A DNA stretch of 53,860 bases, taken from NCBI GenBank assembly GCA_019454415.1, contig JACFOI010000001.1, forward strand, positions 6,187 through 60,046, read 5' to 3'. This DNA is from Patescibacteria group bacterium (GTDB taxonomy: Bacteria > Patescibacteriota > Microgenomatia > UBA1400 > PJMF01). The translations under genes were made by a program, and so were the position numbers. Positions 25,229 to 34,447 of the stretch are shown here, piece by piece. A model generated the notes under the pieces. It searched no databases and was not told where the DNA came from. It saw only the letters and a list, made by a program, of their open reading frames with translations. The stretch's first letter is position 1; every line of letters starts with the position of its first letter.

Positions 25229-26179
25229 TTACGTACTTTGGTGGTGTTCGTTCTTGATGAAGGTCCGCAGCTTGGCGCTACGGGCTCTCGGATTGTGGGT
25301 GAGCTCTTCTTCAGTCGGGATGATCGCCTTTTTATCGAGCATCTGGCCTTTGCCGTGACGCTCCCAGTCTTGGAAGCGATGTTTAGCCAGGCGGTCTTCC
25401 CCTTCATGGAAGCTGATCGTGACTACTCTTCCCCCTGCTTTGACAACCTCCAGTGCTTGCGGGAGCGCTTGTTCGATGCTGTCCAGCTCGCTGTTGACCG
25501 CGATCCGCAGAGCCTGAAAGGTCTTGGTCGCGGGGTGGAGGTGTCCGGTTCTCGGTTTGATGCGTGCAATCGAGTCTGCCAGGTGCTGTGTGGTGGTAAA
25601 CGGCACTGAGCTGCGATGATCGACGATCATCTTGGCAATCTTGCGACTCTGTTCTTCACCGCCGTAGACCCAGAGCATCTCTGCCAGCTGTTTCTCCGGC
25701 AGAACCGCCAATAAGTCTTTGGCCTGCACGCCTAGCCGCTTGTCCATCCGCATGTCGAGCGGTCCGTCGTGTTGGAAGCTGAAGCCCCGGTCAGGGTCAG
25801 CCAGTTGCGGACTGCTCACTCCAAAGTCAAACAGGATGCCGCTGATCTCGGCGTTTTGGATCTCCGATAGAGAGTTCTGTTCCAACTTACCCGTTTGCAG
25901 CGACTTCCAGGTTTCGGACAGCTTGTCAAAGTTCTGGTGGACCAGGATCAGTTGACCGGCCTCGAGCTCTTTGGCAAAGTGCGCCTGCCCGTAGCTGATT
26001 GCGTCTTGGTCAACGTCAAAGGCGATGACCTTGCCGCCTTGCTTGAGGATCTCGGCGGTGTGGCCGCCCCGACCAAAGGTGGCATCGATGTACCAGCTGC
26101 CTGGTTGCACTTGGAGTGCGGCAAGTGCTTCGGACTTCAGGACACTGACGTGCTCTTGGTTTGTCTGAGGGTTACTCAT
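25229..26179 (-). CDS. rsmH: 16S rRNA (cytosine-1402-N4)-methyltransferase RsmH
   Basis: The 316-residue SAM methyltransferase (formerly MraW) shows HVSVLKSEAL, the SAM loop DATFGRGGHT (32-41), FDVDQDAI, LFDFGVSSPQL and the late ISFHEGEDRLAKH motif. It modifies C1402 of 16S rRNA. The start MSNPQTNQEH at 26179 overlaps the last 8 bases of mraZ (ATGAGTAA). The longer frame overlaps mraZ by about 100 bases and is unrelated in sequence. Confidence 0.96.
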   Translation of the reverse strand: MSNPQTNQEHVSVLKSEALAALQVQPGSWYIDATFGRGGHTAEILKQGGKVIAFDVDQDAISYGQAHFAKELEAGQLILVHQNFDKLSETWKSLQTGKLEQNSLSEIQNAEISGILFDFGVSSPQLADPDRGFSFQHDGPLDMRMDKRLGVQAKDLLAVLPEKQLAEMLWVYGGEEQSRKIAKMIVDHRSSVPFTTTQHLADSIARIKPRTGHLHPATKTFQALRIAVNSELDSIEQALPQALEVVKAGGRVVTISFHEGEDRLAKHRFQDWERHGKGQMLDKKAIIPTEEELTHNPRARSAKLRTFIKNEHHQST

Positions 26180-26600
26180 GGCTGTTTCCAATCTGTTCGG
26201 CAATCTCTTCAGCCTTGTCAGCGATGGTGTCGAGGTAGGCATGGTACTTATCCACGTCCCAGATCTCGACTCGCTCAAAGCTACCGATGATCACCACGTT
26301 TTTTGTGAGCTGGGCAGTCGCTCGCAAATACTCAGGAATGGTGATCCGGCCTTGACTGTCAGCCTCGACAGCGTCGGCGTCATTGGTTAACAACCGGACA
26401 AAGTCACGGTGTGCTTTTTTGGTGAATCCGAGTTGGTTCAAGGCTTCGACTTGTTGTTGGAAGCTTGCCTGAGGAAACAGGAAGAGTCCGCCGTCCAAGC
26501 CTCGAGTTATCACCCACTGTTTTTCCCGTTCACGGAATGATTTCGGTAATGAAACGCGTCCTTTCTCTTCAATCGTGTGGTAATATCTTCCAATAAACAT
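26172..26600 (-). CDS. mraZ: MraZ, transcriptional regulator of the division/wall cluster
   Basis: The 142-residue protein has two tandem AbrB-like MraZ domains. The first holds EKGRVSLPKSFRE and the second SQGRITIPEYLRA. MraZ binds short direct repeats before its own operon. Such repeats (TGGTA every 10 bases) are present between the promoter and the ATG. No Shine-Dalgarno is visible. It is the first gene of the cluster and overlaps rsmH. Confidence 0.96.
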   Translation of the reverse strand: MFIGRYYHTIEEKGRVSLPKSFREREKQWVITRGLDGGLFLFPQASFQQQVEALNQLGFTKKAHRDFVRLLTNDADAVEADSQGRITIPEYLRATAQLTKNVVIIGSFERVEIWDVDKYHAYLDTIADKAEEIAEQIGNSHE

Positions 26601-26615
26601 TTTTATAAGTCATTT

Positions 26616-26640
26616 TACCATTTCTTACCACTTGCTTACT
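26616..26640 (-). promoter_or_regulatory. MraZ-type direct repeats
   Basis: On the minus strand TGGTAAG (26630-26624) and TGGTAAA (26620-26614) are spaced exactly 10 bases apart. A weaker third unit AGTAAG (26640-26635) lies one more period upstream. In E. coli MraZ binds TGGGN repeats with 5-base spacers, which is the same 10-base period. They lie in the 5' leader after the predicted start, where binding would block the operon. Confidence 0.6.
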
Positions 26641-26644
26641 GAAA

Positions 26645-26673
26645 AGTATCATATACAAAACACTTGGTGTAAA
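26645..26673 (-). promoter_or_regulatory. Main promoter of the division/wall cluster
   Basis: On the minus strand TTTACA (26673-26668), a 17-base spacer and GATACT (26650-26645) form a sigma-70 type promoter. The start is expected near 26638, giving a leader of about 38 bases that contains the MraZ repeats. Confidence 0.6.
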
Positions 26674-26750
26674 GACCAAGTAAAACCGAAACATTTGTAA
26701 GGATGATGCAAAAAGAGATGTTTGTAAGAAAATATCCACGGATATTTTAA

Positions 26751-26777
26751 TTGGCAGTCGATAGATGTGACTGCTAA
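26751..26777. repeat. 27-bp dyad, copy B (upstream of the mraZ promoter)
   Basis: Half-sites TTGGCAGT and ACTGCTAA are 11 bases apart; the dyad can be extended inward by one C-G pair. It has the same width and nearly the same sequence as the dyad at 6769-6795, and lies about 80 bases upstream of the -35 of the mraZ promoter, just after the terminator of the previous operon. Confidence 0.5.
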
Positions 26778-26814
26778 AATAGGTCGCAGTAAATAAATAC
26801 CTATAAATCAATCC

Positions 26815-26837
26815 AAAAAGCCCTCCTTGCGGAGGGC
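26815..26837 (-). terminator. Intrinsic terminator ending the glycan/recO operon
   Basis: On the minus strand GCCCTCC and GGAGGGC form a 7-bp GC-rich stem over a 4-base loop, followed by five T residues. It lies 25 bases after the stop of the last gene. Confidence 0.85.
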
Positions 26838-26861
26838 CTCTTTGTTTCTCTAGGTTCTTCT

Positions 26862-27671
26862 CTACTCTTTGATCACGACATACGCCTGGCCGAACTTGGT
26901 CTGGGCAGTCAAGGACTTGTCCTCAGCAGTGCCTTCAACCGTCGTCCAGCTGGAGCCATCCCAGACAGCGAGCTTAGCGCCGGCAGCGTCCTCGGTAGCC
27001 CGGATGGTCACGGTCACATTGCCAGTCAGGGTCCCAGAGGAGGTCAATGCATAGATATCCGAGATTGGAGTACCTGGCAGGGTTCCGGGATAGCCTGGGG
27101 AGTTGGTGATGATCAAGATGCTCTGTTTGGCCAGATCAGCACTTTCGATCTGGAACTTGGCATCTTTGGAACCGGCCGTTTTCTCTTTTTTGGTGTTCTC
27201 AATGTAGCGCCAGTCATTCTTGAGAGCGTACTCATTTGTTCCTGCGAAGCGAGTGACGAGAGTGCCTCCCTGGACGTTTTGGTGATAGGTACAGGCTCCG
27301 CCGGCACTACAGCTGCCCAGCAGGATATCGGCAGAAGCTGGCACTGTGCCAAGCTGGATTTCCCCAAAAGCACCCTGAAGCAGCTCACCGGCCTGATACT
27401 CTAACTCATACTCCACAGTTTCGGCTGGCTTCTTCAGTTCCATGATATCCAGCTTGAGGTTCCGCCCGCCGTCCGGTCGAATCAAGATATAGGGCCGTTC
27501 TGCGACTGGCGAGACGTTAAACTGACTGACCTTCTTTTTCTTCTCGGTTGTCTGTGTCTGCTCGGCAGGTTGGGCTTTTTGCTTGGTAAAGGCATAGATG
27601 CCCACCCCGGCCAGAATCAAAACCACCACGGCCACGATGGCGCCAATAATCAATGTTTTCTGTTTTTGCAT
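26862..27671 (-). CDS. Membrane-anchored extracytoplasmic protein of unknown function
   Basis: The family is not recognised. The 269-residue protein has a short basic start and one membrane helix (about 7-28). A charged linker (QTTEKKKK) and a Gly/Thr/Ala-rich outer region that looks like beta structure follow. Two Cys (GSCSAGGACTYH) could form a disulphide. The C-terminal part (SGTLTGNVTVTIRATEDAA and WDGSSWTTVEG) resembles beta-sandwich modules of bacterial surface proteins. It is the last gene before a strong terminator. Confidence 0.7.
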   Translation of the reverse strand: MQKQKTLIIGAIVAVVVLILAGVGIYAFTKQKAQPAEQTQTTEKKKKVSQFNVSPVAERPYILIRPDGGRNLKLDIMELKKPAETVEYELEYQAGELLQGAFGEIQLGTVPASADILLGSCSAGGACTYHQNVQGGTLVTRFAGTNEYALKNDWRYIENTKKEKTAGSKDAKFQIESADLAKQSILIITNSPGYPGTLPGTPISDIYALTSSGTLTGNVTVTIRATEDAAGAKLAVWDGSSWTTVEGTAEDKSLTAQTKFGQAYVVIKE

Positions 27672-27692
27672 ACCTCTCCTCTATGACACCCT

Positions 27693-28247
27693 CTATTTAA
27701 CCATACCCTTGTGTCGAACGCTTAAGAACTCGTAGCTACGGACTGGGCGCTCGGCTACGGCTGCCGCATACTCCAGAATTGAGCTGTACTGTGTCTCCCG
27801 AAGATCCTGGTAGCCCAAGTGGGTAAACAGCTGGCTGAGCATGTCCTGAACGACCCGGAAGTTCCCGGAGTCGGCATTGAGTGTCTCCAGGATTTGGCAG
27901 ACCAGTTCAAAGCCTTCCTGATCCTCAACATTCTCTACAAACAAGACATCTGCCAACTCAAGCACTTCAAACACTTGTTTGACGCGTTTGAGCTGCTGCT
28001 TTGACTGGGCAAACTGGTTTAGCAGCTGGGTTTGGCTGATGATGGGCAAAGACGAGGTACTGCGTAAGTGGGTGGTAACGTGGTTGCCAGGTTCCAGATA
28101 AGCTCGTTGAGTCGAGCTCATCTTGCGGACGCCTTTGGCAATGCAGACAAGCTTTCCCTCATCCGGTGTCAGGACAGTGATCACTCGATCTGCTTCGCCG
28201 ACGTTTACCCGCTTCAGCACAATCGCTTCAGTGGTCCAACTCTGCAT
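27693..28247 (-). CDS. recO: DNA repair protein RecO, short form
   Basis: The 184-residue protein has the RecO N-terminal OB-fold: TTEAIVLKRVNVGEADRVI, LTPDEGKLVCIAKGVRK and LEPGNHVTTHLR, then a helical part. RecO loads RecA with RecR. At 184 residues it is shorter than the usual 240, and the zinc-binding cysteines found in many RecO are absent. The ATG shares one base with the stop of the DUF4012 gene (TAATG), so the repair gene rides in a surface-glycan operon. Confidence 0.85.
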   Translation of the reverse strand: MQSWTTEAIVLKRVNVGEADRVITVLTPDEGKLVCIAKGVRKMSSTQRAYLEPGNHVTTHLRSTSSLPIISQTQLLNQFAQSKQQLKRVKQVFEVLELADVLFVENVEDQEGFELVCQILETLNADSGNFRVVQDMLSQLFTHLGYQDLRETQYSSILEYAAAVAERPVRSYEFLSVRHKGMVK

Positions 28248-30343
28248 TAAAACTCGGTGGTAAACAGGGTGTCTTTGTCGACCAAGACTTCTTCCTGACC
28301 GCCATTGACGTCAAAGGTCATCGGAATTGGCTCGACGCCACCTTGTTTCCAGATTTTGATTTTGTACTCTTTGTCGTTGGTGTATGGCACGGTGTACTCA
28401 AGCTGGAGCTTGGCCTGGCTCAATGGGTCCAGGAAGAACTCGCCTTCCACGACGGTGAACTCGCCAACGTCTTCGGTCTTGACGCTGCCTTCACGATACC
28501 CCTGGCTGTTGATCAGCTGGGCACCTTTCGGCAGGTAGACGCGGTTCCAATCACGCAGCCGTGAGTTGAGACAGAGCAAGCCGGCTTCTAAGTTACAGTT
28601 ATCACCATGGCGGGAGTTCTTGTAGGTAATCTCGACTTTTTTGGTGATGACGCCGTTTGCTGGTGCGCTGACTTCCTGGTTGACGCTGCTGGTAACGAAT
28701 AAGTTGGACTTGGCGCCGCCGAGGTTCGCGTCCACGATTGCCATAAAGTCTTCGGCATTCGGGTCGAGTGCAATACGGCCGGCCGCGCCCACTTTCTCAG
28801 CAGCAGCCTGCAGGTTCTCGTCAAAGAAGTAGAACTGGACGTCGCGACTTTGGACGTCTTTCCAAGCAGTTTCAAATAAAGTGGGCCACTGCTGGCTGGG
28901 AGCGCTGTAGGCTTTTTGAAGCAAGGCACCCATCATCGGTCCTAAGATTCCTTTTCGATCCTGACGGATGTACGGGGTCGGTCGGGTGATAATCTCCGAG
29001 AGAGCATGAATGATCTGCGGACAGTCACAGCTAGGATCATTCTCCGCGGAGAAGGTGCCATATCCCGGCACTTCAACCGGACCAAGAATCTTGACCAAGT
29101 CGGTCAACACCTTGGTGTCCACGGCGATGATGCCATCAATATCCTTGGGTTCACCCGGAACGAGCTTGTAGTTGGTCAAGAACTCGTCCATCGAGACCTT
29201 AAAGTCCGGATCGATATTCATGTCACGCAGGTTAAAGTACTTTTCGGTAGTCAGGTACTTGCCCAGGATTGGTGGAATAGGAATTCGTTTGTTGAACTTC
29301 TTATCCAGTTCATAGATGTCGTCTGACTTTTCAGGAGTGACTTTGCCGTTTTCGACAAAGATGATCGAGTAGGCAGTCAGGAAACCGCCGGTCGGACGCA
29401 GTTCATTATCGTTCTGGAACAAGACAAAGTACTTGCGACGTTGACCATCCGCGCCAGCGGCAGCAGGCAGCTGTTCAATGACTGGGCGGAACTCAGTCAA
29501 GGCAGTAGCTGCGCCGTTACTGAACTGCTGGGCTTGAATAATCCGCGGCCGAATATAGGTGCCACGGAACTGTTCGGGGTAACGATTGGGGTCGATTTGC
29601 GCGAGCTCATTCTTGACGACTTCAAGGTCAGTCCCGATGTCATCGAGGACAGGGGTAACCTTGGTCAGCGTTTGCAGAATCAACTTCAAGCGGTCTTCAG
29701 CCGTTCCACCGGTGAAGCTGCCCTCACCGCTAAACCCAAGTACATCTGCATAGGGAGTAATTGCAGCCAGCGACTTGATCCCTGCATTGACGCCTGCATC
29801 AGCCGCATTCAAGCCATGCTCTCCATCGCTGTAGTACGCACTGGCAATTGGAATGGCTTTATAGAACTTCAACTTCTCGTAGGTAGTACGAATCTCACCC
29901 ATCTTGGTCTTGACCTGTTCCAAGTTTTGTTGGGCGCCGGGTAGGTTTTGGGCTTTGAACGCATCGTAGGCAGAGCGGGCCAACGCTTCGGCTTCATTCG
30001 CCTGGACTTTCATCTCCATGGCCACGCTGTAAGTGTAGTAACCCACTGCCGCAAAGGCTGCTCCGATGACACCCAAGAAGACAAACAGAACAATCAGAAT
30101 CCTGGCCCACTTCTTGGAGATGGAAAAACGACGGCGACGGCTGGGTGTATTTGGCATATCTGGTGAGGCAGGCTCCGGAGAGCCTTGATTATAAACTGAT
30201 CGAAGTACCTGGTCTGCTTGATCTGAGTGAGCGTTGCCTGCGGCATGCTGTTGAGCGGCAATAGCTCGTCGAGAGCCGGTTAATCCTGCGCGCGCAGCAG
30301 GGTTGTTTAAGTTAAGTTTATGTGGGCGGGCGGCTTCACTCAT
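28247..30343 (-). CDS. DUF4012-family membrane protein
   Basis: The 698-residue protein has a long cytoplasmic, Ala/Pro-rich tail (1-80), one membrane helix (about 82-108), a coiled region and a large outer domain. That domain holds LFQNDNELRPTGGFLTAYS, the hallmark of DUF4012. The function is unknown in the literature I know; the family is frequent next to glycan genes in CPR and Actinobacteria. Here it follows the sugar-phosphate transferase by 46 bases, consistent with a job in handling surface polymer (inference). Confidence 0.85.
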   Translation of the reverse strand: MSEAARPHKLNLNNPAARAGLTGSRRAIAAQQHAAGNAHSDQADQVLRSVYNQGSPEPASPDMPNTPSRRRRFSISKKWARILIVLFVFLGVIGAAFAAVGYYTYSVAMEMKVQANEAEALARSAYDAFKAQNLPGAQQNLEQVKTKMGEIRTTYEKLKFYKAIPIASAYYSDGEHGLNAADAGVNAGIKSLAAITPYADVLGFSGEGSFTGGTAEDRLKLILQTLTKVTPVLDDIGTDLEVVKNELAQIDPNRYPEQFRGTYIRPRIIQAQQFSNGAATALTEFRPVIEQLPAAAGADGQRRKYFVLFQNDNELRPTGGFLTAYSIIFVENGKVTPEKSDDIYELDKKFNKRIPIPPILGKYLTTEKYFNLRDMNIDPDFKVSMDEFLTNYKLVPGEPKDIDGIIAVDTKVLTDLVKILGPVEVPGYGTFSAENDPSCDCPQIIHALSEIITRPTPYIRQDRKGILGPMMGALLQKAYSAPSQQWPTLFETAWKDVQSRDVQFYFFDENLQAAAEKVGAAGRIALDPNAEDFMAIVDANLGGAKSNLFVTSSVNQEVSAPANGVITKKVEITYKNSRHGDNCNLEAGLLCLNSRLRDWNRVYLPKGAQLINSQGYREGSVKTEDVGEFTVVEGEFFLDPLSQAKLQLEYTVPYTNDKEYKIKIWKQGGVEPIPMTFDVNGGQEEVLVDKDTLFTTEF

Positions 30344-30389
30344 AACTGGTGTCTTCTCACGATATGAAATTAAAAGATATTTGACTATT

Positions 30390-31013
30390 CTACCATTTTG
30401 AGATCATTGCTCTAGGGGTTTTAACTAAGATTGATATATCATTCCAAATTGATCTATTATCCGCATATTTGGCGTCCATCTTGGCGCGTTGAGCAAACGG
30501 CACTTCATTGCGGCCGCTGGTCTGCCAGGGCCCGGAGATGCCTGGCTTGACGCTCAAGATTTTGGCAATGTACTCCTTGGTTTCCGGATACTTTTCGGCC
30601 TGTTCTTCAAGCTCCTTCTTCACATACGCCCGCGGGCCAACCATGCTCATCTCACCATGTAGCACATTAAACAGTTGTGGAAACTCGTCAATCGTCAGCG
30701 AGCGGAGCGCTTTCCCCAGACGGGTAATCCGTGGGTCATCTTCAAGCTTCCAGTCAGACTGTTTGAACTTTTCCAAGAGCGCCTTATCCCGTTTGTGCAG
30801 GATATCGTCAGCGTCGTGGACCATGGAGCGGAATTTAAAGAGGTAAAACTCTTTACCGTTTTTGCCGACTCTGCGATGGCGGAACAAAACCGGCCAGCCT
30901 GACTCAACGTAGATCAGCAACGGCACGATAAACCAAATTGGCAAAAACAAGACCATCAAGCCGATGGCGACTACCACGTCCAGAATTCGTTTCTGTTGGT
31001 CATATCCCAGCAT
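30390..31013 (-). CDS. Polyprenyl-phosphate sugar-phosphotransferase (PglC/WbaP catalytic family)
   Basis: The 207-residue enzyme of the bacterial sugar transferase family starts a lipid-linked glycan by moving sugar-1-phosphate to undecaprenyl phosphate. It has one membrane hairpin (about 11-34), LFRHRRVGKNGKEFYLFKFRSM, and the catalytic region LTIDEFPQLFNVLHGEMSMV followed by GPRAY and KPGISGPWQ. It is the small monotopic form without the extra membrane domain of WbaP. The ATG shares one base with the stop of the guanylyltransferase gene. The sugar cannot be told from sequence. Confidence 0.92.
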   Translation of the reverse strand: MLGYDQQKRILDVVVAIGLMVLFLPIWFIVPLLIYVESGWPVLFRHRRVGKNGKEFYLFKFRSMVHDADDILHKRDKALLEKFKQSDWKLEDDPRITRLGKALRSLTIDEFPQLFNVLHGEMSMVGPRAYVKKELEEQAEKYPETKEYIAKILSVKPGISGPWQTSGRNEVPFAQRAKMDAKYADNRSIWNDISILVKTPRAMISKW

Positions 31014-32116
31014 TACAGATACTCTTTCTTTCCTTCTTCTTTCAATCGCTCCACCAGCTTCTTGACCTCCTGACTGCGTTCTTTGGGAACGATCAACAGA
31101 ATCTCCGGTGTATCGATAATGATCATGTCATTAACGCCAATCAATCCGATCAGGCGACCATCAGTATGAATCAGATTGTTCTCGGAGTTAATACAGAGTG
31201 TTTTAACAGAGTCATTATCGCTGATGGTAACGTTTCCAACTAGGTCTTTTTGGGCCAGTTCGTAAACGACTTTCCAGTCACCCACGTCATTCCAGCCAAA
31301 GTCACCGGGAATGAGCAGCAAGTTATCTGCTTTCTCCGAGATCGCGTAGTCGATTGAGATGGAGGTGGCTTTTTTGTAGATCTCAGGGAGTGCCTCATGA
31401 AACTGCGGAGTGGTCAGCTTGGGCAGCTCTTTGGTCAGCTCATACATCTCGGGCATGTACTTTTGGAAGGCGTGTTGGAGTGCTCGTGCAGACCAGACAT
31501 ACATGTTGGCATTCCAGAAGTATTTACCGGTAGAAAGAAACGCGCGGGCGGTGGTGGCGTTTGGTTTTTCGGTGAAGCTATCAACTTTGAAGACGGCCAG
31601 ACCAGACTTAGTCTTGCGGAGATGATCCCCAATCTTGATATAGCCAAACCCCGTCTCCGGTCGAGTAGGCGTAATGCCCACAGCCACCAGGTTCTGGCCG
31701 CTCTCGGCCTCTTCAACGGCTGCTTCCATCACTTTGACAAACTCTTTTTCGTCGGTAATGACGTGATCAGAGGCGCCGTTCACCACCACAGCCTCGGGAT
31801 CTTTGGACATAGCATAGAGAGCGCCGGTAAGCATAGCTAGGGCAGTGTCCCGTTTTTCAGGTTCGGCGATCACGTTCTCTGCCGGTACTTGTGGCAGTAA
31901 ATTGTGGATCTCCTGGGTGTAGTTCTTGTTGGTCACAACAATGATCTGGTTCCAGGGCATGATCTTGGTCAAACGATTGGCGGCAACCTGAACCATTGCC
32001 TCTTTACCCGTCAAGCGCAAAAACTGTTTTGGAGTGGCATTGCGAGACTTGGGCCAAAGCCGGGTTCCGCCGCCTCCCGCGAGGATGACTCCAAAAACAT
32101 GTTTCTGATTTGACAT
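31013..32116 (-). CDS. manC: Mannose-1-phosphate guanylyltransferase
   Basis: The 367-residue nucleotidyltransferase makes GDP-mannose. The N-terminal GILAGG-type signature is VILAGGGGTRLWPKSRN with TPKQFL following. Later motifs are EPEKRDTALAM, VNGASDHVI, FTEKPNATTA and the product-site area GDFGWNDVGDW. It lacks the extra C-terminal isomerase domain of two-domain ManC. GDP-mannose is also the route to GDP-fucose, whose last enzyme is encoded at 51784-52728. An AAAGGA ribosome site is present. Confidence 0.93.
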   Translation of the reverse strand: MSNQKHVFGVILAGGGGTRLWPKSRNATPKQFLRLTGKEAMVQVAANRLTKIMPWNQIIVVTNKNYTQEIHNLLPQVPAENVIAEPEKRDTALAMLTGALYAMSKDPEAVVVNGASDHVITDEKEFVKVMEAAVEEAESGQNLVAVGITPTRPETGFGYIKIGDHLRKTKSGLAVFKVDSFTEKPNATTARAFLSTGKYFWNANMYVWSARALQHAFQKYMPEMYELTKELPKLTTPQFHEALPEIYKKATSISIDYAISEKADNLLLIPGDFGWNDVGDWKVVYELAQKDLVGNVTISDNDSVKTLCINSENNLIHTDGRLIGLIGVNDMIIIDTPEILLIVPKERSQEVKKLVERLKEEGKKEYL

Positions 32117-32127
32117 AATGTCCTTTC

Positions 32128-33312
32128 TCAGGCAGTGACCAACTGTTGGTAAAAGTTAGACCACAACGTCTTGACCCGATCGCCGAACTGCTGCTCGAAT
32201 GCGGCAGTTCGATACTGAGCAACTTGAGCTTTGATGGCTGATGCCGACCATGGGCGTTGCTCTGTGATTTCGATCGCGTGCTTGACTGCGTCCAAACTTT
32301 GATCAACCAGGTGTGTACTCGACACACCATCCGGGCTTACCTCGGCCGCGCCACTTCGCGGGTGCAAAATGGCTGGCTTGCCGAACAGGTGAGTTTCCAA
32401 GGCAGCAATACCAAAGTCCTCCTCGCCCGGCGCTAAGAAAGCCCGACAGTTTTTGTAGTATGCCGTAAGTTGATTGGATTGTACAGCGTGCAGGAAGAGC
32501 GTTTTCGCCTGGGAGGATCGGAGCTGGCTACGCTGGGACAGCTGTTCCAGCCGGGTGAGTTCGGGACCGTCACCGATAATGACCAGGTTTCTGCCCAGCT
32601 CTGCACAGGCAGCAATCGCCAAATCAATCTTTTTGTAGCCGACCAGCCGCGCAACCACCAGATAGTAGTCGTTGGCAGTGATGTTGGCAGCTTTGAGCGG
32701 AGGCGGCAGTTCGTCCGTCTCTCCAGCATCGACAGGAAAGTCGACTGGCGGATAAATAACTGGCTCAGTGGGTCGCTGGTAGTACGTCTGACAGCGCTCG
32801 GCGACTAGTTGGGAGATCGGAATGTAGATGTCAGGCCTTTTGGCTGCAGCCTGATCCCACCACTTCAGGTAGCGAAAGAGTGGTCGTTGAATCAACTCCA
32901 GTACTCCTGACTGTTGATACTCGGCTTCGTGGCTCCACAGATAGCGAGTTGGCGTCAGCAGATAACAGAGATGCAGCTGATGGGGCTTAGTCAGGACACC
33001 TTTGGCTTCGGCACTGGTGACTGAGATGATCAGGTCATACTGATCAAGCTCAAACGACTCAAACGCTAACGGCATCAGGCCAACGTACTCACGGTGATGT
33101 GTTTTAGCCCTGGGAAGCTGTTGGACAAAGCTTGGGACAACCTGAAAGCTCTTGGCCCAACCCACCCTGTCCGAGTCATAGACGGACGTAAATAACGGCG
33201 CGTCGGGAAAAAGGTGATGAAGGCTTTGGAGGACATTCTCAGCTCCGCCATAAGGGGTGTTAACTCGATCATAGACCAGCGCAACTTTGGGTGAAGGAAT
33301 AGCTTTTAGCAT
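32128..33312 (-). CDS. GT4 glycosyltransferase
   Basis: The 394-residue GT-B retaining transferase starts VALVYDRVNTPYGGAENVL, the N-terminal acceptor-side pattern of mannosyl/rhamnosyl GT4 enzymes. The donor side shows LVVARLVGYKKIDLAI, VIIGDGPELTRL and the acidic EEDFGIAALE motif of the E-x7-E type. Donor and acceptor are unknown. It lies 11 bases from manC and shares one base with the next upstream gene, so a GDP-mannose-using role is a reasonable guess. Confidence 0.88.
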   Translation of the reverse strand: MLKAIPSPKVALVYDRVNTPYGGAENVLQSLHHLFPDAPLFTSVYDSDRVGWAKSFQVVPSFVQQLPRAKTHHREYVGLMPLAFESFELDQYDLIISVTSAEAKGVLTKPHQLHLCYLLTPTRYLWSHEAEYQQSGVLELIQRPLFRYLKWWDQAAAKRPDIYIPISQLVAERCQTYYQRPTEPVIYPPVDFPVDAGETDELPPPLKAANITANDYYLVVARLVGYKKIDLAIAACAELGRNLVIIGDGPELTRLEQLSQRSQLRSSQAKTLFLHAVQSNQLTAYYKNCRAFLAPGEEDFGIAALETHLFGKPAILHPRSGAAEVSPDGVSSTHLVDQSLDAVKHAIEITEQRPWSASAIKAQVAQYRTAAFEQQFGDRVKTLWSNFYQQLVTA

Positions 33313-34430
33313 TAGAGTTCAGTAAGGGCTTCTTGATAGACGGCTAGCGTTTGCTGAGCCATCGTGGACCACTGATACTGACGGGCAAACTGAACGGCCG
33401 CTTTGCCGTACTTGGCGCGGTCAAGGTTTTCGACGCGCTTGACTGCAGCCACAAATGACGGTACCTCCTGGGGAGCAAAGAACACCGCTTGGTCTCCGTA
33501 CACCTCCCGAAACACAGGAATATCGGAGGCAACTACTGGCGTGCCGGCTGCCATCGCTTCCAGCCCAGTCAGCCCAAAACCTTCGGAAAGAGAGGGCTGT
33601 ACCAGCGCGGTCGCTTGGTGAAGTGTGTGGGCGACGTCTGCATCATCTTGATATCCCAAGAACTCTACTCTCTCTTCCAAGTTGTTTTCTCTCACATAGT
33701 CACGGAGCTTATCTTGGAAGGCAGACCGGGCGCTGATAATCTTGAGAGTGTAATCAGGTAACTGTTTGAGTGCATCAATAATGACTCTGACGTTTTTGTG
33801 TGGATAAAGAGATCCTAGATAGACAAGATAAGGATGGGGTGAGGTCCCGGGGTGTGACTGGAAGAAACGCTCATCAACGCCTTCAGAGATGACTTTCAGC
33901 TTGTCCTTGGTCTCGGGATAGTAGTGCCTGACTTGGTCAGCGACAGTTTGGCTGGGCACGATCAGCTTAGCGGCGTGGGCTACTGCAGTGTTTACCGTTA
34001 AACGGTACATTAAGTACTTTGGCCAGTACTGCCACAGCGGCAAAGTGGTGACGTCGGTACCTCGATACTCATGCCAAAGGAGATCGTGGATAGTAACAAC
34101 TAGGCGGCCCTGATACAACAACGGCACATTGAAGTGCGGAACGTGCAGCAGATCAAGGTTCTCCCGCGAGAAAAGTCCCGGGAGGTGGAGCTGTTCACTC
34201 AGGGAGTAGTGGCGAACCGAGCTAAACACTAATTTGAGGTGAGGGGTCTCTTTCCATTTGCCTAAGACTTGTTCGGCCTGCTCTAGGTCACTAAAAAAGA
34301 GGACCCATTCACACTGATTCGGGAGCTGGAGTAGTTCCCGAATCAGATTCTCAACATAACGGCCAATGCCTGCGTGCCGCCTGCCTGCCAAACGGCAGTC
34401 AAGGCCGACTCGATAGACTTTCTTTGGCAT
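33312..34430 (-). CDS. GT4 glycosyltransferase
   Basis: The 372-residue GT-B enzyme has GLDCRLAGRRHAGIGRYVENL at the N-terminus (the pattern of many WbaZ/mannosyl transferases), YLGSLYPHKNVRVIIDAL in the donor domain, and SEGFGLTGLEAMAAGTPVV, a complete E-x7-E motif. It overlaps the following transferase by one base. The precise linkage formed cannot be read from sequence. Confidence 0.9.
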   Translation of the reverse strand: MPKKVYRVGLDCRLAGRRHAGIGRYVENLIRELLQLPNQCEWVLFFSDLEQAEQVLGKWKETPHLKLVFSSVRHYSLSEQLHLPGLFSRENLDLLHVPHFNVPLLYQGRLVVTIHDLLWHEYRGTDVTTLPLWQYWPKYLMYRLTVNTAVAHAAKLIVPSQTVADQVRHYYPETKDKLKVISEGVDERFFQSHPGTSPHPYLVYLGSLYPHKNVRVIIDALKQLPDYTLKIISARSAFQDKLRDYVRENNLEERVEFLGYQDDADVAHTLHQATALVQPSLSEGFGLTGLEAMAAGTPVVASDIPVFREVYGDQAVFFAPQEVPSFVAAVKRVENLDRAKYGKAAVQFARQYQWSTMAQQTLAVYQEALTEL

Positions 34431-34447
34431 GGTCTGGTGAAAGCAGC

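Noticed and set aside
25229-26278. RsmH starting at 26278
   Set aside because: The extra 33 residues overlap mraZ and are unlike the family. MSNPQTNQEH is the expected N-terminus.
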